64,000 nt of DNA from Anniella stebbinsi. Its lineage: Eukaryota; Chordata; Lepidosauria; Squamata; Anniellidae. The DNA lies in assembly GCA_029215795.1 (NCBI GenBank), contig JARDYH010000002.1, positions 294,903,973-294,967,972 on the forward strand, given 5' to 3'. Positions 32,326 through 43,856 of this stretch are shown here, in pieces (positions within the stretch are counted from its first letter, which is position 1; every line of letters begins with the position of its first letter). The notes beneath the pieces were generated by a model that had not been told where the DNA came from, did not search any database, and saw only the letters and a list, made by a program, of their open reading frames with translations. The position numbers and the translations under genes are program-made.

Positions 32326-33366
32326 GCAGGATCTACACTACCGCTTTAAAATGGTTTATATCAGTAATGAACAGGGCTGTGCGCAGATCCCCTGCTTTGC
32401 TTTGAACTTTTTGATTCTCTTCAGATCCGAATCTGGATCAAGATTCAGATTCCTGAATTATTCAGATTTCTCATTTCCCCTTAGACTTGCATTGGAAAAA
32501 AGAAATGCCTATAACTTTTTCATTTTATATGATACAAACATGAAATCTGGAGACCTTATAGATGCTCACAAATTTCAGACAGAATGGTGCAGTGGAATTC
32601 ATGTAATCAACTGGCAAAATTTTATTTTTTCAGGGAAAAATGGAGGAAGGGGAAGGAAGGGGCAAAGGATTAGAACAAACACACTAATGGCTAACTAGAA
32701 GGATTTTTTTAAAATAAAGTTTGTATTTTGTAAAAAAGATAAGCAGAAAGAGAAATAGAGGCAAGAGATAACAGTGAGAGAAGGGGGAAGGCTCAAGAAA
32801 GATCCAAGTACCAATGCCCCAAAACACACACCAACAACAAGCTTAAGCTAGCCAGCCCAAAACACCCTACTCTAACCAAGACCAACCCACAATGAGCAGT
32901 GACAAAGGAAGCTCGATCTCCTGATTGTCCTTAAGCCCTCTTCCACCATTGTGATTGAGGCTGCTGGAGAGAATTGGGAGACTTCAGGAGGATTAGGGGA
33001 TGAGGCTGTCGCTTAACAGCCAATTTCCCCTTCCAAACTCCTCCCCGCTTCCTGCTCTAACAAAACAAAACAACAACAATGTTGCAAGCACAGATCGGCC
33101 ATCTGAGCTTGAAACAAGGTCTGAATCAATACAAATCCATTCAGACCATGCCAATTTGCTTTGGACTAATTTGGATCTGCTTTGATTCACTGCAGATCTG
33201 TTCTGAGGCCCTCCGAATCACCCCAATTTACCTCAGATTCAGAATTTGGATCCGAGGCAATGCACAGCCCTAGTAGTAACAACTGTTGGGGCCCAGGACA
33301 CACTCCATATACAGTTTTCAAACCATTTCCAAAGTGTCATATCCTGCTTGGTATAGATCTGGCCTT
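32326..33366. mobile_element. GATCTACAC-type MITE split by a hAT-like element
   Basis: GGATCTACACTACCGCTTTA (from about 32330) and, after the insertion, ACAACTGTTGGGGCCCAGGA ... GGTATAGATCTGGCC (33280-33366) are the reverse-oriented halves of one MITE copy. Confidence 0.65.
32372..33272. mobile_element. hAT-like non-autonomous element, GATTCAGATCC form
   Basis: The ends CAGGGCTGTGCGC and TGCACAGCCCTA are inverted and match the TAGGGATGTGCAC family. Neighbouring octamers GTAATGAA and GTAGTAAC agree at five of eight positions and may be a decayed 8-bp duplication. Subterminal repeats are of the GATTCAGATCC/GGATCTGAATC type. CCTTAGACTTGCATTG is shared with the 15- and 37-kb members, and AAATGCCTATAACTTTTTC with the 30-kb member. 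No transposase frame is present. Confidence 0.7.
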
Positions 33367-33599
33367 AGGGCCACAATCAATTCGGCCCTGCTTCATTCCC
33401 CCACCGCAGGTTTTATATCACTGATTTCCACAAAGGCTCTCTAGCTAGCCTTACAGATTGAGAGAGTTCAAATGGGAGCCTTATGAATGATTTGCCAAGC
33501 TTTCAATAGGGTGTATTAGGAAATCTGAAGCACAGGGAGAGAGAAACAAGGAGAAGGGGCATAGTGGAAGATGAGAGCATTGCTGCCTATTGCTAGTAT

Positions 33600-33715
33600 C
33601 TGCTGGCATGTTGTGGAAACCTTAAGTAGATTTATTACTTGTTTTATGCTGTAACCTGCTTTGAGATCCTGCATTGGGCTAATCAAAGGTTATATAAATA
33701 TTAGAATAAATAAAT
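33600..33715 (+). repeat. LINE 3' tail relic
   Basis: TGTAACCTGCTTTGAGATCC and GGTTATATAAATATTAGAAT lead into AAATAAATAAAT, the 3' end pattern of L2/CR1-type LINEs. Confidence 0.5.
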
Positions 33716-35224
33716 CAAACATCCATGTTTACTCAGTAGTGAGTCCTATTGGTATTAGTAGTATTTTCCATAAAATATGCTTCAGATGGCAGCATTAGAT
33801 GGGTCTAATAGCCGCATTCAACGTGAAGGCAATTTTAATTCATTAATCTTTTGCTCTCTTGGCGGCTTGCAAAGCCCTTCATTTCTCTCTATTGTTTGCT
33901 ATTATATAATAGAGAACATTTTCAGAAATAGATTTCTAATGCTGTCTATAGCAAAACAAGGAGGAACACCTTGTCTGTAAAAAAAAAAAAAAATCAGAGA
34001 GGAAAATAGCTGTACAGAACTATACTGGCAGTAAAATAAAGAAAAAAGATCCTAGTGAAGTAGTAAGGGTAGATCATTTATGTTGATCATTTATGGATGG
34101 TAGAAATATATATTAACTCTGGTGGCTGTCATTTTTGTGGCACGAGAGAAAAATTCAGATGAGAATTTACAGAGATCACCTTGTAAAGGAAAAAAATAGC
34201 ATACATACTGATTGTTCTGGTGTCCTTTCCCACCCTCTCTTCATTGACTCCATTTAGGTGTCATTACAATGGAATGGCCGTGGTGAGCCTCAGGATCATG
34301 TACACACTTCCCCATGCTTACTCTGTCACACTTGAGAAGAGGAAAGTGAAAACTTCCACTCTTGAAAACAAACTACAGTTCTGCATTACATTCAAGCTTG
34401 GGGAAACCGTGGTTTGTTCTAACCAAAAGTTAAAACAAATGAAAAAGCCTGCTTTGAAATTCTAATTTGTGCATACAACTGAGATGAAATCACTCCATGA
34501 TTTAGTGAGGAGAGGGAAACCTTTTTCTCAACACAATTAAGCACACACCCACTCACCCAAAATGGTCTCTGCTGGTGTGATACTATAGATCTGAAATGTT
34601 TTCAAATATGCTTCCCTATCCCAACTTCAGTCACTGCTTTCGTCTAATGAAGCTAAATGGTTTTGTTCCTATGTGAGAAAACAAATGCTCCTGACATTTC
34701 TTTTAATTGGAATTCATTTTTTTATTACTCCCAAAATGTTAGCATAGTTTAAAGAGAAATCGTATAAAGGCTAGACATCAGAAATGTCACATTGATTCGG
34801 CATTGAAGAGTAATGCACGGTGTGTTACTGTAGTAAGCCAACTAGAACATGCGCAACAATTGGGCTGATAATAATTATGTGTGTGTGTGTTTTAATGTAT
34901 AGCAAAACAAGGACAAGCTAGACTAAGGGCACAATCCTATTGAGAGGTATGTCAGCCTCCTAACTCGGCAGGGAGAGGGAGGGGCAGGGAGCTTGGATTC
35001 CTGGGTCCAAGATCAGAATGCTGACCTCAACCTCAGATACAGGACTCTGAACTATCCTAGCCCACCCCCACCCTCACCCCCCAACACTGTCTAAGGGCCA
35101 TAGTTGAGCAGTATGTACAGGATTGCAGCACTTCCCAACTGCAGTCCTGTAAATGCTGCTCAACTGAATCCTATAGGACATCTATAGGATTGGACTGGAA
35201 ATGATTTGTAAAAGGCTGAAAAAA
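33716..35224. other. Unique stretch without a recognised gene
   Basis: The segment 33775-33905 is non-repetitive, carries several TAAT cores (TTTTAATTCATTAATC) and could be a conserved non-coding element. Otherwise nothing is recognised. Confidence 0.35.
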
Positions 35225-35700
35225 ATTATTTGTTTATTTATTTACTGCATTTCTATACCGCCCAATAGCCGAAGCTCTCTGGGCGGTTTACAAAAATTAA
35301 AACCATAAAAACCATTCAAAATATAAAACAACAACAGTATAAAAACATAATTTAAAATACAGTATAAAAGCACAACCAGAATAAAAACTGAGCAGCCATG
35401 CTGAAATTGATAAGGATTTTAAATACAAATTTTAACAGCAAGGTTAAAAATCAAACTGAAGAACTGTTAAAACACAGTGAAAATAAAAAGGTCTTCACCT
35501 GGCTTCTAAAGGAGTATATGTAGATGCCAGGCGAACCTCTCTGGGGAGCTCATTCCACAGCCGGATGCCACAGCAGAGAAGGCCCTCTTCCTAGTAGCCA
35601 CCTGTCTCACTTCCTTAGGCAGGAGGCATACAAAGCAGAAGTACTGACGGTGTGTATACTTTGCTGATAGGGGAGAGCCAGTTACAAGATTTGTGAAGGG
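35225..35700 (-). pseudogene. L2/CR1-type LINE 3' relic
   Basis: The minus-strand frame 35703-35506 contains VRQVATRKRAFSAVASGCGM, homologous to the end of the L2 ORF. The 3' UTR reads AAACCGCCCAGAGAGCTTCG and GCTATTGGGCGGTATAGAAA and ends in a TAAA-type tail near 35230. Confidence 0.75.
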
Positions 35701-35724
35701 CATATTTTGAAAGTAAGCTAGTGG

Positions 35725-35768
35725 TTTACCTTGTGTGAATAACTTTGGCTATGGGGCGGTATATAAAT

Positions 35769-35806
<38 letters not shown>

Positions 35807-35807
35807 T
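35725..35807 (+). repeat. LINE 3' tail with (TAA)n, opposite orientation
   Basis: GGCTATGGGGCGGTATATAAA followed by about 12 TAA/AAT units is the same 3' end as the neighbouring relic but on the + strand. The two tails diverge from each other. Confidence 0.65.
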
Positions 35808-35892
35808 CAGCATAAACTGGTCAGACCAAGGCCACCAACTTTGATGATGTGATTTTAAGTGAATAGAGTAGTTGCAAGTCAGCGTTATTAGT

Positions 35893-36018
35893 TTAAGCCA
35901 GCCTTCCCCAGCCTGATGCCTTCTAGATGTATTGGACTACATCACCCATAATTCCTAGACAGTGATGCTGAAATTATAGTCCAACACATCCAGGGAGCAC
36001 CAGGTTGGAGAAAGCTAC
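35893..36018. repeat. Palindromic MITE copy
   Basis: AGCCTTCCCCAGCCTGATGC opens the copy. The complementary half ends CACCAGGTTGGAGAAAGCT. Confidence 0.65.
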
Positions 36019-36019
36019 A

Positions 36020-36730
36020 AATCATGGCAACTAAACTATATTTTATTTTTATTTTTTAAAAATAATAATGTTACCTTAATAACAACAGTGGGACCTTTGC
36101 AAGCTGCAGCTTGGAAGTAATGTTTGGTGTGAGTTAAGGTTTAATCCCCCCCCCCCTCAAGCATTGCAAACAGAGGAAGTGGGCTTCAATATGTGAATCC
36201 TCATGATTATTCAGAATATGGTTTGTTTGAGAGGTGGAGAGACATTATTACCCAGTACAATAATGTGATATCAAGTGTTGTGTTTATTTATACAGATAGG
36301 ATAGACTTCCAGTCCTGTGGATGGGTATAGAATTATATATTTAAATATGGATGCAGTTGTGTGTCATTTAGTAGCTGGTTATGCTGCATCTGCTGTTGTA
36401 CACATAGGGTTGCCATACTGCATAGTTGGCCAGGTTCCCCCCAACACTCCCCACCCCAGATTCTGGCCTCGTGGCTGTTTGGCCCTCATTAGCTGATCTG
36501 GTTGTCCAGATTTTACTGAAAGAGCCCATCCCAGGCTCATAGCAAGAAAGGGGACTGTAGGTTAGTGGAATAAATGCAGAATATCTAGAACCTAACTATA
36601 GGTAGGCCTAAACTGCTTCAAGTTCTTTAAATCGAGTAGCATTTAGAAAAAAGTGCCTGTCAGTTATCGTCTTAGTGAAGAATAGTGAGTCTGGGAACAG
36701 GTTTGCGTTGGAAGCCTTTTTTTTTTTTTT
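36020..36730. other. Unique stretch without a recognised gene
   Basis: No exon or repeat family is recognised apart from short A/T and C runs. Confidence 0.35.
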
Positions 36731-36732
36731 TG

Positions 36733-36893
36733 CTAAATCAGGCCATTGGTCTATTTAGCTTACCATTGCACTAGCAGGCTGTGGATCTCCAGGTCTTCAG
36801 ACAGGGGTCTTCCCAGTCCAAACTAGGGATACCAGGGCTAGAACCTGGTACCTTTGCATGAAAAAAGCACTCTGCCACTGAGCTATGGACCAG
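36733..36893 (-). repeat. tRNA-derived SINE
   Basis: On the minus strand TAGCTCAGTGGCAGAGTGC is a tRNA-like A box, and GGTACCAGGTTCTAGCCC a B box. The rest of the SINE (GATCCACAGCCTGC...) runs to AGACCAATGGCCTGATTTAG near 36737. Pol III A and B boxes in this order mark a tRNA-derived SINE common in squamates. It is not a tRNA gene, because the acceptor stem is incomplete. Confidence 0.75.
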
Positions 36894-37089
36894 AACAATT
36901 GAGTCGAATACATCCCTGCACATTTTTCATTATATCTCCAAAAGTAAATGGGCTATGAAGAGACTGTGGGTGGTGAACAGACCAAATTGGCAATACTTAA
37001 TGTACCTTTAAAAACCCAAATGAACAAAGAAGAATAAGAACAGTTTGTAAGAACAGCAGTTAACCAGAAGGGCTAAAACAACACCCAGG

Positions 37090-37565
37090 GAATTAAACTT
37101 ATTTATTTATATGTTTATTTATTTATTTATTTATTATTTATAATGTTTATATACTGCTCCATATCTAAAATAGATTCTGGATTGATAAACATAGGAATAA
37201 AACAGTAAAAAAATGAAAATAAATAAATAAATAAAACATCTTGAAATTTTAAAATTTAAAACAGAATACCAATAAAAATGGTGGCTGGTCAGTTACAGAA
37301 TTCTTCCTCGAAAAGAGCTATTTTCAGGAGGAGTTGGAAGCAACACAGTATTGGCACCTACCTGACCTCCAGGGTCAGGGAGTTCCAAAAAGAAGGGGCC
37401 ACCACCCTAAAGGCTCTTCTCCTGTTGGACTCCAATTGGACCATATGTCCATGTGGAACCACCAGGAGCATGCCCTCTGATGACCTCAGCAACTGGGCAG
37501 GTTGGTAAGGGAGAAGGCACTCTCTCAGGTTAACCAAATGCTTTCTGAAAGCACCCAGTTTTTAC
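37090..37565 (-). pseudogene. L2/CR1-type LINE relic, 3' part
   Basis: AAAT-type tail repeats lie at 37107-37140. The interior, read in reverse, resembles the L2 C-terminal region (CTCCAGGGTCAGGGAGTTCC, AAGAAGGGGCCACCACCCTA). The hAT-like element at 37566 begins directly after it; a further piece of the LINE is at 38330-38540. Confidence 0.55.
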
Positions 37566-38300
37566 TAGGGATGTGCATGGACCCCCCGGATTGGGACCTC
37601 CAATTTTGTTCTGGATCGGATCGGAACAAAATCAGAGGTCCCCTGGATCAGATTGTACCTGATCGGCCGCCATCTTCGCCATAGGCTTACATTGGGGGAA
37701 AGAAAGCTTTCCCCCAATGCAAGTCTATGGGGAAAAATGGTGTGTGGGGGGTGAGTGGAGGCCAAGCTCCCCCCTCCTTGTCCCTCCCCTCCTCGCGCTT
37801 CTTACCTGCTGGGGCCATCCGCTGCCGTCCGTGGGCGCCCACGGATGGTAGCGGACAGCCCCGGCAGGTAAGCCCCCTCCTTCCCCTCATGCTCCTTACT
37901 TGCCAGGGCCTTCCGCTACCGTCTGCTGGTGCCTCCGAATGGCAGCGGACAGCCCTGGCAGGTAAGCACCCTACCCCCTTGCGCCCCTTACCTGCCGGGG
38001 CGTCCACTTCCTTCACCTGCCGTAGATCTACTGAGAACTAGGCTTCGCGGCCTAGTCCTCAGTAGAGCACCAGGTGATCATCACCTGGCGCTCTACTGAG
38101 AACTAGGCCGCAAAGCCTAGTTCTCAGTAGATCTACGGTAGGTGAAGGAAGCGGACGACCCGGCAGGTAAGTGGGGCCCTCCTCCCCCCTTGTGCTCCTT
38201 ACCTCCCAGGACCATCTGCTTCCATCCGCTGCTGCCTGTGGGTGGCAGCGGATGGAAGCAGATGGCCCTGGGAGGTAAGGCCCCCGCGCTCCCCCCCCCC
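37566..38300. mobile_element. hAT-like non-autonomous element, one end missing
   Basis: It starts TAGGGATGTGCATGGACCCC, the same end as the 15-kb member, followed by GGATCGG-type repeats and the palindrome CAATGCAAGTCTATGG. Palindromic GC-rich units follow (37780-37875, 37900-37965, 37985-38170, 38205-38280), again ended by CAG/GTAAG or its complement. The centre near 38075 is AGGTGATCATCACCT. The right inverted end is not found; the copy breaks off near 38300 in a C run. Confidence 0.7.
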
Positions 38301-38329
38301 GCCAAAAGGAGAAGCAATGATTCTCCGGT

Positions 38330-38540
38330 ACAAAAATCTGGGTCCTATTAGTTAGGAATGAATGGAACCAGCTCAATACAGTACTGCCAATTCTCATGTC
38401 TTTGAGATTGCCCAGATTGATATCATGGCTGATGGTATCAACTATCAAGCACTAGTGAGAGATCCATGAGAATAAAAAGGGTTACAGGTCTTATATATTC
38501 TTTTGGTGGCTAAGGCAGTTTCTGACCCAGAATAGGTCAG
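38330..38540 (-). pseudogene. L2/CR1-type LINE relic, RT fragment
   Basis: The minus-strand frame ending near 38317 contains STVLSWFHSFLTNRTQIFV, matching TVLQWFRSYLSGRFLMV of the L2 RT, preceded by a damaged palm block (DTISHDI). It is probably part of the same LINE as 37090-37565. Confidence 0.6.
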
Positions 38541-39552
38541 CTGGTATAGTATGCCCAACCTGCATGTATTCAGGAAACTTCTTATTTTGTAGGATATTTA
38601 GAAGAGAATTCTCAAATTTTATTTTTTTTAAAAAAAAATCAATGCAAACTTCCTCTTTCTGGAAGAAAAAATAACTTTTAAAAGAATTACTTAGGAAAAA
38701 ATTACAAATAGTCCCCCAAACATCACTGAATCACTGCTTGATTATAGCGTATTTTTTAGAAATACAGAAGAAGAGCAATTTGGATGTCAAAGTGTTTTCT
38801 TTTGTGCAGTGAGTCACTCAGGGGATTGTATTTAACATGCTTAGAGCTCTATCCTTGACATTTCACTTTTTTTATCTGCAATAATCTTCAGGTTGTTTAT
38901 TGCATGTCTAGTCCTTTAGTAGGATGTAATGGTTACTATTGTGCTATGAAGATTAAAATGCATGTTCACAAATGTACATTTTTAAAGCAAGTGTTTAGAC
39001 TGAAACCTTTTACACAAATACACACACACACACACACACATGGAAAGTTGACCTACCCCCCCAAAAAAGCAGTGAGTTATACCGGTGCTACCATGATGCT
39101 ACCATGCTGGTCTACAGGGGGGAAGCTAGCTATAGCTTATACTGCAGTTGACTTCCTTCCCCTTCTAAAGCTTATACTGCAGTTGACTTCTCCAGCTCTT
39201 CCTACAGCTGATGCTAAGGTTAAGTTCTCCAGCCCCTGCCCATCTTTTTTTCACTGAAAATTTCCCTCATCCCCCTTAGCTGCTTTTAGCCCCATGGCCT
39301 TTGAATCCTATGTTAGCAAGGTAAACATGGTTCTGGAACACTGGCAAGGATAAAAGCAGTTTTTTGGGTGCATGTGGAAGTTTCAGTGGAAAAGCAACTG
39401 GCAAGAGAATGATCCATTTATTCATTTCTTCCTTTACACACTTGCTTCCCATTATTTCTTCTGGCACTAATCTCTCTCTCCCCCCATCCCCAACCAGGAA
39501 CTTAGGAGGGGGCTGTCAGAGAATTGTAATGCACTGCAGCTGTATAACAAGC
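38541..39552. other. Unique stretch with a (CA)n tract
   Basis: A (CA)n run lies at 39017-39040. TATAGCTTATACTGCAGTTG is repeated in part near 39132 and 39170. No gene is recognised. Confidence 0.4.
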
Positions 39553-39569
39553 AGTTTGCCCAAATTTTG
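39553..39569. repeat. L1 target-site duplication, 3' side
   Basis: AGTTTGCCCAAATTTTG is repeated exactly at 45166-45182. Confidence 0.95.
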
Positions 39570-39707
39570 TTTTTTTTAATTTTTTAAAATTATTTTCAAC
39601 ATAAAATACAACATAATCACAACATAAAATACAATATAATACTAACAAACCCTTAACAACCCCCCGTGCTCCCCTAACCCAATGAGACCTTCAATTATTC
39701 ATTTATA

Positions 39708-42700
39708 TTATACATTTTTCCAAAATTGTAAAGATTCTTTTAATGGTGTGCAATCTTTCCCCTTTATTAATACATATTCCAAGAATGTACTCCATATACT
39801 TTCAAAATCATTCTTCCTGGATAATCCCCTCTTCACTTTTAAATCACATGTTAATTTATCATTAAGCACAATATCCCATACTTCTTTATACCATTCTTCT
39901 ATTGTATAATTCCCTTGCATTTTCCAATTCTTAGCAATCATTAATCTAGTGGGTGCCAGGAGGTTGTTAATCAAATCCGTCATACTTGAATTCCCAATTC
40001 CTTTATCCCATATTGAAAGTAAAGCCAATTTTGGACTTGGTTCCACAACACTTCCCATTATTCCACTTATTTCTTTAAACACCCTTTTCCAAAATTTTTG
40101 TACATGCTCACAAGTCCACCACATGTGAAAATATGTTCCAACCTCCTGACATCCCCTCCAACAGTTCTTTGAGATTTTCTTGTCTATCTGATGTAATCTT
40201 GCTGGTGTTAAATACCATCTCCAAATTATTTTGTAATAATTCTCTTTTATCCTAAATGATAATAACTTTAACATTCTTGCATCCCAAATCCTCCCCCAGT
40301 TATAGTCACTAATTTGTTCCTTTAAATCATCTTCCCAGATCGTTTTAAGAGAATCTCGTTTATCTCCATCCTCTATCAAAATTTTATAAATTCCACTAAT
40401 CATACCTTTTTTACTTTTATTTCCCCCCTTTCTTTTCTCTTGCTTCTATTAAATCTTCAAATCTAGTATTATCTCTACATTCCTTATTCTTCTTTTTCCA
40501 ATCCTGTGTCCATTGTTCTAATTGTATACATTTGAACCAAGATATATTTTGTCCTCTTAACATCTTTTCTATTTGCTCCTTATTAATCATTCTTTTCAAC
40601 CAATCTTTCAATTTAATAATTTCCTGACCTCTCAATCCCCCTTCCAACTCTCTTTTTAAATTCCCTGGGAAGTTTTCCAATACTACTACTGGAGTCAGAG
40701 GAGAGATTCCTGGTATTAATTTTCCCTTATATCTCTCCCAAATCTCTAAAATATTTTTTAATAATGGATTTTCCATTCCCTTCAATTTCTTCTTTTGTAT
40801 TTTGTTAAAAAAGATATTTTGTAATTTTAACTCTATTTCTCCTGTCTGCGTCTCTAACCATTCTAACTCTTCTTCCCCTATTATACTATTTATAACATAT
40901 CTTAATTGATTAGCACTATAATAATTCTTTATATTTGGAAGTCCCAATCCTCCTTTCTTTTGTGTCTTATACCATTCCCCTTTATTAATCCTTGCTTTTT
41001 TATCTCCATTACAATAAGCATTTATCATATTTTGCCAACTCTTTAGCTCTACTTCCATTATTTTAATTGGTAACATTCTAAATAAAAAATTAATCTTAGG
41101 TAATATCTTCATTTTAATAACCGCTATTCTACCAAACCATGAAAGCTTTACCTTTCTATAAACCTCTAATTTTTTCATTAGCTGTTTCCTCAAACTATTA
41201 AAGTTAATATCTTCTAACCTTTCCAAATCTTTTGCAATATTAACTCCTAAGTAGCGCACTATATTTTTTAAAACCTAAATTTATATTACACTCCTCTCTT
41301 TCCTTCTTATTATAATTGAATAGCATCATTTCAGACTTCCCCCAATTTACTTGTAATCCTGTAATCTCCCCAAATTCTCTCAAATGCCGCTTTATCTCCT
41401 CCCCACACTCCAGAAGATTTTCTAATGTCAATAATGTATCATCCGCAAACATATTAATTTTTATCTTTTCTTTTCCTCCTATCCCTTTTAATCTTCCATC
41501 TTCCCTGATAACATTCGCCAAAATTTCTATGACTATTGCAAATAATATCAGGGAAAGTGGACAACCTTGCCTAGTACCCTGGGCTAAGGTAATCTGTTGC
41601 ATTAACCCATCATTAACCATTACCACTGCTTTATTATTTCCATATAACTGATCAATCACTCCTATAAATTTGTCTCCAAACCCAAATATTTTTATTATTG
41701 TTTTTAGTGCTGGCCATTCCACACAGTCAAAGGCTTTGAAGATATCTACTGCTATCAATCCTGCTTTAATATTCCTTTTTTAAATAACATTTATTATATT
41801 CAATACTCTCCCTATTAAATTAGGCATTTGCCTCTCCGAAATAAATCCACATTGATCTTTTTTAATATATTTATTTATAAAAGTACTCATTCTTTTTGCC
41901 ATAATTGCCATAAAATTTTTTGAATCTTGATTTATTAAAGATATAGGACTGTAAGATGCTGGGTCTGTCAAATCCTTATCTGGTTTCGGGATTAAGATGA
42001 TCAAAGAATGATCCCATGATGGTGGAGTCTTTCCTCCCTCTATTATACTATTAAATAATACTTTCAACCTCAGTATCAAAAGCTCTCTGAAAATCTTATA
42101 ATATTCCGGCCCCAACCCATCTAACCCCGGAGATTTCCCTCCTTTTAATTTATCAATAATTCCTTCTATTTCTTTCTCTGTAACCAAAGCTTCCATATAA
42201 TCCCTATCTTCTCCTTGTAATCTTATTTTCCAATTTTGCTCTACATACTCCACTACTCTTGCCTGTGGGCCCATTTCTGATGCATATAACTCCTTATAAA
42301 ATTCCTGAAATATATTTAATTTATCTTTCATTAAATTACAACTTTTCCCTGTTTTATCTTTAATTGTCCCTATCGTATTCTTTGCTTTCTTTGACTGAGT
42401 GGACCTGGCCAACATCTTAGAATTTTTATTACTATATTCAAAAAAATCCCTTTTCAAATATAACAAATCCTTTTGTACTCTTTGTTATATTTGAAAAATC
42501 CCTTTTCAAATATAACAAATCCTCTTTCTTGAGTTCCTTCTTTTTAGCTTGAAGTTGAGCATATAGGCATTTATCCTTTGTTATTCTTAATTGTTCCTCT
42601 AAACTCCTTACCTCCTTTTCTATCTTTTTATTTTGTGCCTCCTGTTGTCTTCTTAAAGTACACGATTCCCTAACACATATCCTTCTTGCTACCACCTTCA

Positions 42701-43544
42701 TCGTATCCCAAACTATCCCTTGAGAGTTTTGCCCTATTTCATTAATATCCCATATTGTCTGTATCTCTTTTTTCATTTTCACAACAATATTTTTATAATT
42801 TAAAATCTTTGTATCCATTCTCCATCTCTTTGCTTCTCTATAATCTTTCTTCATTTTAATATCCATACTCATTAATGCATGATCTGTGATCTTAATAACT
42901 CCTATCTCACAATCTATGATCTTAGAAATCAATCCCTTTGAAACAAAAATATAATCAATCCTAGAATAACTGTTATACTTTGGGGGGAAAAAAGTGTATT
43001 TCCTTTCTTCCCCTTTTATTAATCTCCAAACATCTACTAATTCTTTTTCAACCATCACTTTACTTAAAGCAGTTTTACCACCACCTTTAAGATTCCTCAT
43101 TATATTATCTTTATCCTTGTCTTTATCCATCACCATGTTAAAGTCACCAGTCATCACAATATTCCTTTTCCCCATGTCTCCCACCGCTTTAAAAACTTTA
43201 TGGCAAAATTCCATCTGTTTTTCATTTGGAGCATAAACATTAATGAATACATATTCCTCCTCCCCCACAGTACAATATATTATCAAATATCTTCCCATTT
43301 CGTCCCTCTTCACTTTTTCTATATTGACACCACATTTTTTAGAAATTATTATCGCTACTCCTCTCGCTTTAGAAGTCCCATATGCCTTCTCATAAACGTC
43401 CACATCCCTCATTTTAAGCTCATTTACTCCTTCTTTCGTTTGATGAGTTTCTTGTAAAAATATTATATCTGCTTTTTCTTTATTTAACATCGCTTCTATC
43501 CTCTTCCTTTTAATAACAGTTCCCAGCCCCTTAACATTTAACAT
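39708..43544 (-). pseudogene. ORF2: L1 ORF2 (endonuclease and reverse transcriptase), several breaks
   Basis: The order is AP-like endonuclease (LQETH, VYAPN, TGDFN, SRIDYIFVS, ITDHA, residues about 30-240), reverse transcriptase (SPGLDGLGPEYY, FKAFDCVEW, QGTRQGCPLS, catalytic FADDTLL, NWGKSEMM) and a C-terminal C-x3-C-x7-H-x4-C segment. Breaks are a 7-bp tandem duplication (AATGTTA) at the start, a 52-bp duplication at 42442-42522, an in-frame TAA at 41780, one extra A near 41266 and one extra G near 40425. Total length of about 1,280 codons is normal for L1. The catalytic residues are intact, but no full protein can be made. Confidence 0.9.
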
Positions 43545-43856
43545 TTAAAGTTGCAATCTTCCATCTTCTCAATCATAAATTCTTTATTGGTCTTCATCTG
43601 TGTTACATATAAACCCCCCTCCTTCCCCCTTCCCCCCACTTACCCCAATTTTCTCCCCCCTCATCACCAGGAATTTCCTGGGCAATAGTTCCCAAACCCT
43701 TTCAGAACACTTCGGGGGGGGGGGGGGAGGCGACTTCACCACCCTGGAGTGACAGTAGATCTTCCTCTCCCTTTAATTCTCTTCTTCTATCCTTTTTTGC
43801 CCCAAACTCAGTCACAGATTGCGTCCTGCTGCCCCTTGTTCTTCTTCTTCTTGTTC
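43545..43856 (-). other. L1 inter-ORF spacer
   Basis: About 310 bp separate the ORF1 stop from the open part of ORF2. The segment holds a G run at about 43713-43726 on the + strand and pyrimidine-rich tracts. A TGA stands just ahead of ORF2 in its frame; ORF2 is presumably reached by reinitiation, as in other L1s. Confidence 0.6.

Noticed and set aside
36733..36893. tRNA gene on the minus strand
   Set aside because: A and B boxes are present but the acceptor stem is not complete and a SINE body follows.
41316..41651. Plus-strand frame within the L1
   Set aside because: Antisense shadow of ORF2.
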